Source of the DNA: Acinetobacter apis
GTDB taxonomy: Bacteria; Pseudomonadota; Gammaproteobacteria; Pseudomonadales; Moraxellaceae
DNA: 64,000 bases
Assembly: GCF_900197575.1 (NCBI RefSeq)
Contig: NZ_FZLN01000001.1
Span: 310,001-374,000, forward strand
Direction of reading: 5' to 3'
Shown: piece after piece, positions 26,130-36,192 of the stretch
Numbering within the stretch: the first letter of the stretch is position 1
Layout: every line of letters starts with the position of its first letter
Position numbers and translations under genes: made by a program
Notes under the pieces: generated by a model
Database searches by the model: none
Told to the model about the DNA's origin: nothing
The model's input: the letters and a program-made list of their open reading frames with translations, nothing else

Positions 26130-27110
26130 GTGCCGTTGCTTCGTTTAATCAGCTCGTTTTTGTTATTCACGTCTGTTTTTTTAGTGGGCTGTGAACCGCA
26201 TCAAAACAGTCATGATGCTTCAATTTCTGAAGCCACCTTATTAACCATGCCTGCCAATATGCGTGATTTATTGGCAAGAAATACGGTGCCAATTCATACC
26301 ACATTGAATACTGATGCGGTTAGTAAAATCCCTCAAGACTATCATTTTGTGCAAGATGGCTATTTCACCGTAGCAATTATCGCAGGTAATTCACCGCCAA
26401 TTACTACATTGGCGTTAGACAATAAAACACCGATTGGAATTGAAGTTGATATTGCACGTCTGATTGCAGACAGCTTAGGATTAAAATTAAAACTGATTCC
26501 AACTTCATGGGAAGATTGGCCACTTGGGATTGATTCTGGCAAATATGATGCCGCATTAATTAATATTTCTGTCAGTAAAGCACGTAAAGCACGCTTTGAT
26601 TTCGTCACTTATCGCAAAGATAGCTTAGGTTTATTTGTTGCTAAAGACAGTCCAATTCAAGAAATTAAAACTGCCAAAGATGTAGCAGGGCAGCGCGTAA
26701 TTGTTGGTGCAGGTACCAATCAAGAAAAAATTCTTTTGGAATGGATTGATGAAAACGAACGTTTAGGTCGTGCAAAAACCACGCCTGTATATTTTGAAGA
26801 TAAAGCGATGGCCATTTTGGCATTAGAAGCTGGACGTGCCGATGTGTATTTTGTGCCGAACCCTTCAGGTACATGGCGAATGGAAAATGGTGCCAATATT
26901 AAACGTGTAGGATATTTAAACGGTGGTTGGCCAAAAACTGCCGACATCGCAGTGACATTGAAAAAAGGTACCGGACTCACCTCAGCAATTCAAAGTGCCG
27001 TAGATGGCAACATTAAAAATGGCAATATTCAGCAGGCGCTTGGCCGTTGGGGACTTGCCAATGAATCGCTTGAACATTCAGAGATTAATCCCGTCGGCTT
27101 TGGTGAGTAA
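26130..27110 (+). CDS. ABC transporter substrate-binding lipoprotein, polar amino acid family
   Basis: The protein has a lipoprotein signal with lipobox LVGC and a family 3 extracellular solute-binding domain: PIGIEVDIARLIADSLGLKL, DAALINISVSKARKARFDFV and GQRVIVGAGTNQEKIL. It would bind an amino-acid-like ligand in the periplasm for the following permease and ATPase. The GTG at 26130 is preferred as start because AAGGA ends 9 bases before it; an in-frame TTG at 26121 touches that ribosome site and is unlikely. The permease gene follows within 10 bp. The residues between signal and binding domain (about 60) are longer than usual. Confidence 0.85.
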   Translation: MPLLRLISSFLLFTSVFLVGCEPHQNSHDASISEATLLTMPANMRDLLARNTVPIHTTLNTDAVSKIPQDYHFVQDGYFTVAIIAGNSPPITTLALDNKTPIGIEVDIARLIADSLGLKLKLIPTSWEDWPLGIDSGKYDAALINISVSKARKARFDFVTYRKDSLGLFVAKDSPIQEIKTAKDVAGQRVIVGAGTNQEKILLEWIDENERLGRAKTTPVYFEDKAMAILALEAGRADVYFVPNPSGTWRMENGANIKRVGYLNGGWPKTADIAVTLKKGTGLTSAIQSAVDGNIKNGNIQQALGRWGLANESLEHSEINPVGFGE

Positions 27111-27118
27111 ATTTAATT

Positions 27119-28012
27119 ATGCAACACAATCATTCTTCTGCGTATAAAGTCGTAAAAGTAAAACATCCACTCAGGTACATTGGCAGTTTAATCGCAGTCC
27201 TATTCATTTTGATTTTGTTGGAATCTGTATTTTTTAACAGTAAATGGGAGTGGTCAGTATTTCGGTTATGGTTTTTTGATCCTGCTGTTATCAGTGGCTT
27301 ATTTTTAACCTTAAAACTGACCTTTGTTGCCATGTTACTCAGCTTCTTTTTAGGTGGGTTATTGGCCATGATGCGGTTATCAAGCTCTTGGTTGGTACAA
27401 AGCGTGGCTTGGTTTTATATTTGGCTGTTTCGTTCGGTTCCTTTATTGGTGGTACTGATTATTTTATATAATTTTTCATATCTTTATGAAAAAATTGCCA
27501 TTGCGATTCCATTTACAGAAGTGGTGTTTGCAAGTTATAAAACAGTCAATGCATTAGATCAATTCACCACTGCACTCATTGGTTTAGCTGTCGTTCAAAG
27601 TGCTTATACAGCTGAAATTATTCGAGGTGGTATTCTAGCTGTAGACAAAGGACAGTTTGAAGCTGCATCTGCACTTGGCTTGTCATGGTGGCATCGGACA
27701 TCACGAATTATTTTCCCGCAGGCAATCCGTAGTATTTTACCTTCACTTGTCAATGAGTGTATTAGTTTGTCGAAAGGGACGGCCATTGTATATGTATTGG
27801 CGATGCCTGAATTATTTTATACCGTGCAAATGGTTTATAACCGTAATCAGCAAATCATTCCATTATTGATGGTGGCTGCTGTGTGGTACACCATTATTAC
27901 CAGTGTTTTTTCAGTCATTCAATATGCAATTGAAGCCAAGCTCAATCGCAACCAAAAAAAAGACAACATTATTGGACGTATATTACGTACTTTTCACAAG
28001 AAACATGGATAG
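27119..28012 (+). CDS. ABC transporter permease, polar amino acid (HisM/GlnP) family
   Basis: This 297-residue inner-membrane permease contains the characteristic GLFLTLKLTFVAMLLSFFLG entry segment and the coupling-loop motif EIIRGGILAVDKGQFEAASA (EAA loop). About five membrane segments are visible. It sits between the binding-protein gene (8-bp gap) and the ATPase gene (3-bp gap), so all three form one operon. A single permease suggests a homodimeric channel. Confidence 0.9.
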   Translation: MQHNHSSAYKVVKVKHPLRYIGSLIAVLFILILLESVFFNSKWEWSVFRLWFFDPAVISGLFLTLKLTFVAMLLSFFLGGLLAMMRLSSSWLVQSVAWFYIWLFRSVPLLVVLIILYNFSYLYEKIAIAIPFTEVVFASYKTVNALDQFTTALIGLAVVQSAYTAEIIRGGILAVDKGQFEAASALGLSWWHRTSRIIFPQAIRSILPSLVNECISLSKGTAIVYVLAMPELFYTVQMVYNRNQQIIPLLMVAAVWYTIITSVFSVIQYAIEAKLNRNQKKDNIIGRILRTFHKKHG

Positions 28013-28015
28013 CTC

Positions 28016-28795
28016 ATGACAGAGACATTAAAAAAAATTGGTCATATTTCAATTCAAGGCATTACCAAAAAGTTTGGTTTAGATTATGCACTTAAAGATA
28101 TTCATCTTGAGATTCCAGCAGGATCTGTGACAGTTATTCTCGGTCCTTCAGGCTCAGGTAAAACCACGTTATTACGTACCATTAATCGCTTGGAAAAAGC
28201 AGATGAAGGTGTAATTCAAATTGATGATGAGTTTATGGGGTATCGCTTAAAGAATGACACCTTGTATGAGCTGAAAGAAAAGGATGTGTTAAAGCAGCGA
28301 ATTCATGTGGGCTATGTATTTCAAAATTTTAATTTATTTCCCCATTTAACCGTATTGCAAAACATCATTGAAGCCCCTTTGGCACATTTAGACATCAGTA
28401 AAGCGGAAGCCATTGAAAAAGCCAAAAAATTATTGGCCAGTGTGGGGTTAGCCGATAAAGTTGATGCATGGCCACAACAGTTGTCAGGTGGCCAACAGCA
28501 GCGCGTAGCCATTGCACGTACTTTGGCATTAGACCCTAAAGTTATTTTATTTGATGAGCCCACCTCTGCATTAGACCCAGAGCTTGTCGGTGAAGTCTTA
28601 TCAGTAATTAAGCAATTGGCCAAGTTAGGTAAAACCATGGTGGTGGTCACTCATGAAATTGGCTTTGCTAAAGAAGTAGCAGATTATGTGGTTTTCATGG
28701 ACAAAGGTACAGTGATAGAACATGGCAGTGCCGATGCTGTATTAAATAGACCTCAAGAAGAACGAACCAAAAGCTTTTTATCAAAAGTGATTTAA
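28016..28795 (+). CDS. ABC transporter ATP-binding protein, polar amino acid (GlnQ) family
   Basis: The 259-residue ATPase shows Walker A (GPSGSGKTT near residue 43), the Q-loop [16 protein letters not shown], the signature [13 protein letters not shown], Walker B ([12 protein letters not shown]) and the switch VVTHE. It powers the neighbouring permease. Compared with GlnQ it has an insertion after Walker A ([19 protein letters not shown]) of about 15-20 residues, a feature also seen in some ABC ATPases of this type. Confidence 0.92.
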   Translation: MTETLKKIGHISIQGITKKFGLDYALKDIHLEIPAGSVTVILGPSGSGKTTLLRTINRLEKADEGVIQIDDEFMGYRLKNDTLYELKEKDVLKQRIHVGYVFQNFNLFPHLTVLQNIIEAPLAHLDISKAEAIEKAKKLLASVGLADKVDAWPQQLSGGQQQRVAIARTLALDPKVILFDEPTSALDPELVGEVLSVIKQLAKLGKTMVVVTHEIGFAKEVADYVVFMDKGTVIEHGSADAVLNRPQEERTKSFLSKVI

Positions 28796-28874
28796 TCATA
28801 TAGGATAAACAAGATCTGATTGATATTTAATCCAAAGTCGGTATGATAAAAAGATCAGCCTCTTGAGTGCTATT

Positions 28875-29246
28875 GTGAAAAATACGTCAACGTTTTTAGT
28901 ATTGCTAACCGCTTTACTGCTTTTCCAAAGTGTTTGGAATGTAGCAGCGGCATTTTGCAATCATGAAACAGTGACGTCATCTAAAGAGTGGCACTTAGGG
29001 CATCATGTTTCAGGTCATGCGCATACAGCACATGCTGAACAAGCAAAATCAATGAAAATAGTCGATACAGATGATCATAGCGATCATTTGCCTTCTTTTG
29101 CGCCTATTATTTTGGCATCAGAAACCATGTATCATCAGCATCGTGGTTCTCAGATGGATGCAATCCGTCATTTAGATTGGAATAATTCTTATCAATCTCC
29201 ATACTTAGAGTTTAACTCGCCCCCTCCAATGCTCACCCCGCTATAA
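28875..29246 (+). CDS. CzcI-like histidine-rich protein
   Basis: This small secreted protein of about 123 residues has an N-terminal hydrophobic signal (TFLVLLTALLLFQSVWNVAAAF) and is rich in His and Asp, for example HLGHHVSGHAHTAHAE and DTDDHSDHLP, which could bind metal. It directly precedes czcCBA, where CzcI proteins are found in metal-resistance operons and modulate efflux. The likely start is GTG at 28875 (an in-frame TTG at 28863 would add four residues). It ends with a proline-rich NSPPPMLTPL tail. Confidence 0.7.
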   Translation: MKNTSTFLVLLTALLLFQSVWNVAAAFCNHETVTSSKEWHLGHHVSGHAHTAHAEQAKSMKIVDTDDHSDHLPSFAPIILASETMYHQHRGSQMDAIRHLDWNNSYQSPYLEFNSPPPMLTPL

Positions 29247-29307
29247 GGTGGGGTAGCCAAAAAACAGCCCACCGTCACTCATATTATGATGTAAACGGGG
29301 CTTTATC

Positions 29308-30684
29308 ATGTCTTTCTTATGCTCAAAACAGCAATTTAAAAACAATTTATATGGTGTGTCCGTAGCGTTAAAAACACCAAAATGGCGTATTCTACTTGCC
29401 ATGCTTTTAACAAGTAGTGCAATGTCATTACAGGCACAACCTGTTTTGTCATTGGCGGATGTCACTCAAAAAATACAGCGTTATCAGCAACCTGATGTTT
29501 GGCAACAACAGCAACAAATCACTCAATTTAATGCCCGTCAGCGCGGTCTTTGGGATAACCCAACTTTAACCATTCAACAAACTGGTTTCAAAAACGGTCA
29601 AGAACAAGAGCTTGAAGTCACATTGTCACAGCCAATTGATGTGTTTTCGGTTCGAAAAAAAGCGGCTTATGCTGCCAATTTACAAGGTCAAGAAGTGACT
29701 TTGAATCAGACGTTATATCAGGCCAAACAAGGGCTAATTATTTTATATTTTTGGTCTGAGATTAGTGTGTTAGAACAAGAGGTGGCTGTACTTGATCAGC
29801 AGTTGAAGATTAGTCAAGACAACTTGCAAGCTGCCACTTTAAAGCAACGTGCAGGCAGTATATCTCAGCTTGATTTAGATCGTATTCAAATTAGCCATTT
29901 AGAAAATCAAGCCAAATCTTTACAACAGCGCCGTGCATTAAGTGTGTTGAAACAGCAATTTGCTTATTTGTGGGGTGATGATCATGCAGAGTATCAATTG
30001 GCGACTCAAGCAGGGCTACCTGATGAAATTACCAATCAAACGGTTGATACCACATCATCATCAACTCACAATTTATATCAGCGCAGCATGCAATTACAGC
30101 ATGCTCAATTGCAAGCACAAGCTGATTATTTGAAAGCCAAATCACGTCCTATGCCATCTGTAATTTTGGGGACGACACGTGTTAAAGCTGCAGAAAATAA
30201 TGTGACTGATCAGCAGGTACGTGTGGGGATTGAAATTCCATTAACCATTTTTAATCGTGAACAATATAGTCAGCAAATTGCACAACAAAAAATGCAATTG
30301 CTTGAGCAAGAAACGCTGCGAAATCAAAAGCAAAATCGATTTGATGAGCGTGCACTTTATGCTGAAATGAGTATATTGCTAGAGCAATATCAGTTACTGA
30401 TTCATCAGCAAATTCCGCTGTTAAACCGTATACGCGATAAAATGTTTGTTGGTTTTCAAGCAGGCAAATATGCAGTCACTGATGTGCAACTTGCAACATC
30501 GACGTTAAAACAACGTCAATTTGAATCATTACAAGACTTACGTGCCATTTGGCAAAAATCACTGCAACTTAAAGCACTGCATTTAGGTATTGATCCTGAA
30601 ACTATCCTTAACAAAAACGCCTTGAGCCAATTAAATCAATCCATATGGAATAACAGTTTAAACCTTGCCACAGGTGGAGAATAA
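29308..30684 (+). CDS. czcC: Heavy-metal efflux outer-membrane protein CzcC (TolC family)
   Basis: CzcC forms the outer-membrane duct of the CzcCBA zinc/cobalt/cadmium pump. The 458-residue protein has a signal region (LLAMLLTSSAMSLQAQ) and the alternating Gln-rich helices of the OEP family, including WDNPTLTIQQTGF and KQRAGSISQLDLDRIQISHLE, each typical of the two OEP repeats. The gene follows the CzcI-like gene by 61 bp and ends 2 bp before czcB. Some N-terminal residues before the signal may not be translated. Confidence 0.88.
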   Translation: MSFLCSKQQFKNNLYGVSVALKTPKWRILLAMLLTSSAMSLQAQPVLSLADVTQKIQRYQQPDVWQQQQQITQFNARQRGLWDNPTLTIQQTGFKNGQEQELEVTLSQPIDVFSVRKKAAYAANLQGQEVTLNQTLYQAKQGLIILYFWSEISVLEQEVAVLDQQLKISQDNLQAATLKQRAGSISQLDLDRIQISHLENQAKSLQQRRALSVLKQQFAYLWGDDHAEYQLATQAGLPDEITNQTVDTTSSSTHNLYQRSMQLQHAQLQAQADYLKAKSRPMPSVILGTTRVKAAENNVTDQQVRVGIEIPLTIFNREQYSQQIAQQKMQLLEQETLRNQKQNRFDERALYAEMSILLEQYQLLIHQQIPLLNRIRDKMFVGFQAGKYAVTDVQLATSTLKQRQFESLQDLRAIWQKSLQLKALHLGIDPETILNKNALSQLNQSIWNNSLNLATGGE

Positions 30685-30686
30685 TA

Positions 30687-31934
30687 ATGAGCCAACAAAA
30701 AAACAAAATGACTGAGTGGATTTGGATCATCATTATTATTGTCTGTACAGTGATTGGGCTTGCATACTTTCAACTCAAAGGCAGCAGCAATTCAAGTGAT
30801 GAACATCAAGAGGAAGATGGTCATGACCATGCCAATGAATCAGCGACTGCCCCTGTTAAAAACACACATGCAGATGGTGGCAAAGATCATGATGAAGAAA
30901 AGCCGATAGTTTTAACAGCCAAGCAAGTGGTTGAACAAGGGATTCAATTTGCTCACGTTGAGTTGGGGAAAGTCAATACGATTGAGCTTTATCCCGCTAA
31001 AATTGTGAGTAACAGTGATGAACAAGCCCATATTTCACCAAGCTATGCGGGTCGGGTTGAACAAGTCCATGTTGGTTTAGGTGATATTGTTAAAAAAGGG
31101 CAAACGTTGGCTGTTGTCTATACCCCTGATTTGGTTGAACAACAAGCCAATTTGAGTATTGCTCAAGAAAATTTAAAGCTGTCACAGCAAGATTATCAAC
31201 GTGAAAAAGCGTTATTTGATCAAGGCATTTCAGCCAAACAAGATTATTTACGGGCATTCAATGCTTATGCACGGGCACAAATTGAAGTTAAAGCATTACG
31301 CGCTAAATTAATCGCGCTTGGGTCTTCAGCTCAATCACAAGGATGCTATGCCATTCAATCGCCAATGCATGGCGTCATCTCTAAAAAAGATTTGGTGGTG
31401 GGTGAGTATGTTCAGGTCTCTGATCAAATCTTAACAATTGATCAAGTGGGTCAGTTGTGGCTTGAATTTGTTGTGCCACGTGCTTGGGCAAATCAATTGC
31501 AAACAGGTCAACAGATCCGTTTTCAGTCTTTTGATCAGAAAATTTATCAAGCTCGAATTAAGTCATTGTCTCCTGAAGCGGATGCAGCGACAGGGCAACT
31601 TAAAATTCAAGCAGATGTACTTCAGGCTGATGCGCTATTAAAACCAAATGTTATGGTCAATGTACAACTGCAATCAAGCAGTCAAGCTGACCGTATTCGT
31701 GTGTTAAAAACAGCAGTACAGCAAGTGGAGGGCAAAACGGCAGTCTTTGTCGTGACTGAAAATAAAGGCAATATTTCAATTCGTCCACAGGTGGTGGTAT
31801 TAGACGATGCTTATGCCGATGACACTTGGGTGGCTATAAAATCAGGATTATCGACTCAGCAAAAATATGTAACCCAAGGCAGCTTCCTTTTAAAATCTGA
31901 AATGGAAAAAGGAGAAGCTGATCATGGTCACTAA
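30687..31934 (+). CDS. czcB: Heavy-metal efflux periplasmic adaptor CzcB
   Basis: This RND membrane-fusion protein of 415 residues links CzcA to CzcC. It has an N-terminal anchor (WIWIIIIIVCTVIGLAYF), then a His/Asp/Glu-rich periplasmic segment (DEHQEEDGHDHANES and HADGGKDHDEE) likely to bind metal, then lipoyl-like and hairpin domains (AGRVEQVHVGLGDIVKKGQ, SPMHGVISKKDLVVGEYV). The end overlaps the start of czcA by 11 bp, indicating tight coupling. Confidence 0.9.
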   Translation: MSQQKNKMTEWIWIIIIIVCTVIGLAYFQLKGSSNSSDEHQEEDGHDHANESATAPVKNTHADGGKDHDEEKPIVLTAKQVVEQGIQFAHVELGKVNTIELYPAKIVSNSDEQAHISPSYAGRVEQVHVGLGDIVKKGQTLAVVYTPDLVEQQANLSIAQENLKLSQQDYQREKALFDQGISAKQDYLRAFNAYARAQIEVKALRAKLIALGSSAQSQGCYAIQSPMHGVISKKDLVVGEYVQVSDQILTIDQVGQLWLEFVVPRAWANQLQTGQQIRFQSFDQKIYQARIKSLSPEADAATGQLKIQADVLQADALLKPNVMVNVQLQSSSQADRIRVLKTAVQQVEGKTAVFVVTENKGNISIRPQVVVLDDAYADDTWVAIKSGLSTQQKYVTQGSFLLKSEMEKGEADHGH

Positions 31935-34900
31935 TGATGTAACAATGCCAAAGCCAACAGGGATCTTTGATCGCTTAATCCAGTTTTCAATTCAAAATGC
32001 CATTTGGGTGATTTTCTTTACCTGTATTTGGATTGCAGTGGGTGTTTTTAGTTATCAAAAGTTATCAATTGATGCTGTGCCAGACATTACCAATGTTCAA
32101 GTACAAATTAACAGTCAAGCCAATGGCTTTACAGCACAAGAAGTTGAGCAGCGAATTACCTATCCGATTGAAACGGTGATGTCAGGTATTCCAAATTTGC
32201 AACAAACCCGTTCAGTGTCACGTTATGGGTTATCACAAGTGACAGTGATCTTTCAAGAAGGCACAGATATTTATTGGGCAAGGCAATTAATCAATGAGCG
32301 TTTACAACAAGCACGAAATGACTTACCAAGCAGTGTTAACCCTGAAATGTCACCCATCTCAACAGGGCTTGGAGAGATTTATCAATGGGTGATTCGAGCT
32401 GATCCACAAGCTAAAAAACCAGATGGGCAACCTTACCAACCTATGGATTTACGCGAAATTCAAGATTGGATTGTTCGTCCACAATTACAGCGTGTCGCAG
32501 GCGTGGCGGAAGTCAATAGTATTGGCGGGTTTGAGAAAACCTATGTGGTTTCACCGAATCTTGCACGTTTACAGCAGTTAAATATTGACCTTGGGCAATT
32601 GGTACAAGCTTTAGAGCAAAACAATGAAAACCGTGGAGCAGGCTTTATAGAGAAAAATGGTCAGCAATTGACCATTCGTGTGCCCGGTATTTTAAAGTCT
32701 GTGCAAGAGATTGAACAGGTCTTGGTCACCAATATCTCAGGAAATCCTATTCGAGTGGCTGATGTTGCTGATGTTTCTTTAGGGCATGACTTGCGCACAG
32801 GTGGTGCAACGTATAATGGCGAAGAAACTGTATTAGGTATTGCTATGATGATGATGGGTGAGAACAGTCGAACCACAGCACAAGCAGTACATGACAAAGT
32901 ACAGCAAATTCAAAAAAGCTTACCTCAAGGCGTGGTGATTGAAACAGTTTATGACCGAACCAATTTGGTGGACAAAGCCATACAAACGGTGGCAAAGAAT
33001 TTGATTGAAGGTGCAATCTTGGTCATTGTGATTCTTTTTATCTTCTTAGGGCATTTTCGCTCAGCATTAATTACTGCCTGTATTATTCCACTGTCAATGC
33101 TTTTTACTTTAACAGGTATGGCAAAATATAATGTGAGTGCCAATTTGATGAGCCTTGGCGCTTTAGATTTTGGCATTATTGTAGATGGCGCTGTGGTTAT
33201 TGTTGAAAACTGTATTCGTCGTTTGGCCATTGCTCAGCATCAACAAGGTCGGTTATTAACCAAGCAAGAGCGTTTTAAAGAAGTATTTCTTGCGGCACAG
33301 CAAGCGAGACGACCACTGATTTATGGTCAATTGATTATTATGGTGGTGTATATCCCAATTTTTGCTTTAACAGGAGTTGAGGCGAAATTATTCCATCCGA
33401 TGGCGATTACTGTGGTGTTGGCATTAATTGGTGCGATGATTTTATCAGTCACTTTTGTGCCTGCAGCTGTTGCATTGTTTGTCACAGGTCAAGTGGCAGA
33501 AAAAGAAAGCCGTTGGATGGCTAAACTTAAATCAGGTTATTTGGCAGGTTTAGATCTTGCCTACCAATTTAAATATGCACTGATAACAACCATTGGCGCA
33601 ATTTTAATTCTCACCTTCACAATGGCTGCCAAGATGGGCAGTGAATTTACACCAAGACTCAGCGAAGGTGATTTTGCAATTCAATTTATGCGTGCACCAA
33701 GCACAGGAATTGAGCAATCTTTATCTATGCAAGAACGTGTTGAAAAGCAATTAATTGCTGAATTTACAGAAATTAAAGCTATCTTTGCTCGTACAGGAAC
33801 TGCTGAAGTGGCAACAGATGTTATGCCACCTAATATTTCAGACAGTATTGTGTTACTTAAACCGCGAGCAGAATGGAAAAACCCCAAAGAAAGCATGGAT
33901 GAGTTACGTGAGCGGATGATGGCGTATGTCAATACAATTCCTGGACAAGGCAATGAGTTTTCACAACCAATTGAACTGCGATTCAATGAATTGATCTCAG
34001 GAATACGAAGTGATGTAGGGGTTAAAATTTTTGGTGATGATTTAGAGGTGTTGGATCAGCAAGCCAAAAAAATTGAACAGCAGCTGAAATCTATTCGTGG
34101 TGCTAGTGAAGTCAAAGTTGAGCAAACTCAAGGCTTACCCATGTTAAATGTTAATATTAACCATCAATTGGCAGCACAATATGGTATTTCAATTAAACAG
34201 ATTCAAGATGTAGTGGCATTGGCAATTGGTGGACAGTCAGTTGGCAAAATACTACAAGGCGATCGCCGTTTTGATTTTGTGGTGCGCTTATCGCCTGCGC
34301 TACAAACGGCCACCGCATTAGAGCAATTGGTCATTCAACGCCCAACGGGTGGAGCAATTCTATTGAAAGATCTAGCACGTGTTGAAGAAATTGCAAGTTT
34401 AAGTCAAATTAGCCGTGAAGATGGAAAACGCCGTGTTGTTGTGACAGCCAATGTACGTGATCGTGATCTAGGTTCATTTATTGAAGATGTTAAAAGTACC
34501 CTTGACCGTCAAACGTTACCTGCAGGCTATTGGCTCAGTTTTGGGGGACAGTTTGAAAATCTTCAATCGGCAACAACACGCATGCAAATTGTTGTTCCCA
34601 TCGCACTCATTTTAATCTTTGTTTTATTATTGGCGGTATTTGGTCGGGTATTAGAAAGTGCGCTGGTATTTATGGGCGTACCATTTGCATTGTCAGGTGG
34701 AATTGTTGCGTTATGGCTTCGAGATTTACCATTATCGATGTCTGCTGGAATTGGTTTTATTGCTTTATCGGGTGTTGCTGTACTGAATGGGCTTGTGATG
34801 CTGAGTTTCATTAAAGAGTTAAGACAACATTTAAATATCGTTGAAGCAACGTGGCAAGGTGCGGTACTTCGTTTAAGACCTGTGCTAATGACAGCTTGTG

Positions 34901-35073
34901 TTGCCTCACTTGGATTTATCCCGATGGCACTTGCCACAGGTACAGGCGCAGAGGTGCAAAGACCATTGGCAACGGTAGTGATTGGCGGGGTGATGTCATC
35001 GACATTATTAACATTAATTGTATTGCCTGTACTGTACCGTTGGTTGAATGAGCGTTTTACGCGTCAAACTTAA
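31924..35073 (+). CDS. czcA: Heavy-metal efflux RND transporter CzcA
   Basis: This 1,049-residue inner-membrane proton/metal antiporter of the HME-RND family has the signature DFGIIVDGAVVIVEN from residue 415 in membrane segment 4. That matches the HME1 subclass, which exports Zn, Co and Cd rather than Cu/Ag. The two repeated halves each have six membrane segments with large periplasmic loops; LSIDAVPDITNVQVQIN near the start and ITYPIETVMSGIP are family landmarks. No metal-responsive regulator (CzcRS) or CDF protein CzcD lies nearby. The operon ends at a hairpin terminator. Confidence 0.95.
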   Translation: MVTNDVTMPKPTGIFDRLIQFSIQNAIWVIFFTCIWIAVGVFSYQKLSIDAVPDITNVQVQINSQANGFTAQEVEQRITYPIETVMSGIPNLQQTRSVSRYGLSQVTVIFQEGTDIYWARQLINERLQQARNDLPSSVNPEMSPISTGLGEIYQWVIRADPQAKKPDGQPYQPMDLREIQDWIVRPQLQRVAGVAEVNSIGGFEKTYVVSPNLARLQQLNIDLGQLVQALEQNNENRGAGFIEKNGQQLTIRVPGILKSVQEIEQVLVTNISGNPIRVADVADVSLGHDLRTGGATYNGEETVLGIAMMMMGENSRTTAQAVHDKVQQIQKSLPQGVVIETVYDRTNLVDKAIQTVAKNLIEGAILVIVILFIFLGHFRSALITACIIPLSMLFTLTGMAKYNVSANLMSLGALDFGIIVDGAVVIVENCIRRLAIAQHQQGRLLTKQERFKEVFLAAQQARRPLIYGQLIIMVVYIPIFALTGVEAKLFHPMAITVVLALIGAMILSVTFVPAAVALFVTGQVAEKESRWMAKLKSGYLAGLDLAYQFKYALITTIGAILILTFTMAAKMGSEFTPRLSEGDFAIQFMRAPSTGIEQSLSMQERVEKQLIAEFTEIKAIFARTGTAEVATDVMPPNISDSIVLLKPRAEWKNPKESMDELRERMMAYVNTIPGQGNEFSQPIELRFNELISGIRSDVGVKIFGDDLEVLDQQAKKIEQQLKSIRGASEVKVEQTQGLPMLNVNINHQLAAQYGISIKQIQDVVALAIGGQSVGKILQGDRRFDFVVRLSPALQTATALEQLVIQRPTGGAILLKDLARVEEIASLSQISREDGKRRVVVTANVRDRDLGSFIEDVKSTLDRQTLPAGYWLSFGGQFENLQSATTRMQIVVPIALILIFVLLLAVFGRVLESALVFMGVPFALSGGIVALWLRDLPLSMSAGIGFIALSGVAVLNGLVMLSFIKELRQHLNIVEATWQGAVLRLRPVLMTACVASLGFIPMALATGTGAEVQRPLATVVIGGVMSSTLLTLIVLPVLYRWLNERFTRQT

Positions 35074-35089
35074 TTTTTAATTTCATGAT

Positions 35090-35130
35090 AAGCACCACAG
35101 GCAATTCACTTGGCTGTGGTGCTTTTGTTT
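35090..35130 (+). terminator. Rho-independent terminator of the czc operon
   Basis: An 11-bp stem AAGCACCACAG/CTGTGGTGCTT with a 13-nt loop is followed by a T-rich tract, 16 bp after the czcA stop codon. Confidence 0.88.
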
Positions 35131-35253
35131 TAGATGGTATTTTTATGAGTATTTTATGTTTAAGGCTGCAGATGATATTTTTTAAATTTTCTGCAATATG
35201 TTAGAATTCGGCATCTTTTATGGGGTTCAATCCATTATTTTAGGAGCATCTAC

Positions 35254-36000
35254 ATGGCGGGTCATTCTAAGTGGGCCAATATTAAGCATCGTAAAGCAAA
35301 ACAAGATGCGAGTCGTGGTAAAGTTTTTACAAAATATATTCGTGAGTTGGTGACTGCTGCAAAACTTGGCGGAGCTGATCCGCAAGCCAACCCAAGACTG
35401 CGTGCTGTAGTTGAAAAAGCGCTTTCTGTGAATATGACGCGTGACACCATTAACCGTGCTATTCAGCGTGGGGCGGGTGGTGAAGACAATGATGATCTTA
35501 AAGAAGTAACCTATGAAGGTTATGGTGTGGGTGGTGTTGCTGTATTGGTTGAAACCATGACAGACAATTTAAACCGTACTGTGCCTGATGTACGTCATTG
35601 CTTTACCAAAACCAATGGTAACTTAGGCACTTCAGGTTCAGTGGCGTATTTATTTACCAAGCGTGGAGAAATTGCATTCGAAGATGTGTCTTTAGAAGAC
35701 CAAATTATGGATGTGGCATTAGAAGCAGGTGCAGAAGATATTGAAGTTTCTGAAGACCAAATTTTAGTGATTACTACACCTGAAACCTTTGGTGATGTAC
35801 AAGATGCTTTAACCAATGCAGGGTTAAAATCAGACAATGCTGAAGTGGTGATGAGTCCATCTACTAAAGCTGAAATCACAGATCTTGATCAAGCAAAACA
35901 AATCATGAAAATGATTGATATGTTTGAAGATTTAGATGATGTACAGAACGTATATACCAACGTTGAAATTCCTGATGAAATCTTAGAGCAATTAGATTAA
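35254..36000 (+). CDS. yebC: YebC/PmpR-family transcriptional or translational regulator
   Basis: The 248-residue cytosolic protein starts with the family signature [18 protein letters not shown] and continues with [16 protein letters not shown] and [14 protein letters not shown]. Family members were described as DNA-binding regulators, and more recent work on relatives points to a role at ribosomes stalled on proline stretches. AGGAGC stands 8 bases before the ATG. It is monocistronic with a strong terminator. Confidence 0.93.
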   Translation: MAGHSKWANIKHRKAKQDASRGKVFTKYIRELVTAAKLGGADPQANPRLRAVVEKALSVNMTRDTINRAIQRGAGGEDNDDLKEVTYEGYGVGGVAVLVETMTDNLNRTVPDVRHCFTKTNGNLGTSGSVAYLFTKRGEIAFEDVSLEDQIMDVALEAGAEDIEVSEDQILVITTPETFGDVQDALTNAGLKSDNAEVVMSPSTKAEITDLDQAKQIMKMIDMFEDLDDVQNVYTNVEIPDEILEQLD

Positions 36001-36020
36001 TTCATTGATTTTAAAATATA

Positions 36021-36051
36021 AAAAAAGCAGCTGCATTACAGCTGCTTTTTT
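36021..36051 (+). terminator. Rho-independent terminator of yebC
   Basis: A 13-bp perfect stem with GCAGCTG core, loop CATTA and T6 run, 21 bp past the stop codon. Confidence 0.92.
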
Positions 36052-36192
36052 ATGCTGTTGAGTACAGCTCAATTAAGCGTCATTTCATGTCACATATTAG
36101 TAACAATAAATCTGATGACTCTAAATAGAGTTCTTCTGTTAAAAAAAATACACTATGTCTAGATGTTTAATATAAAAATGACAGGACATACT

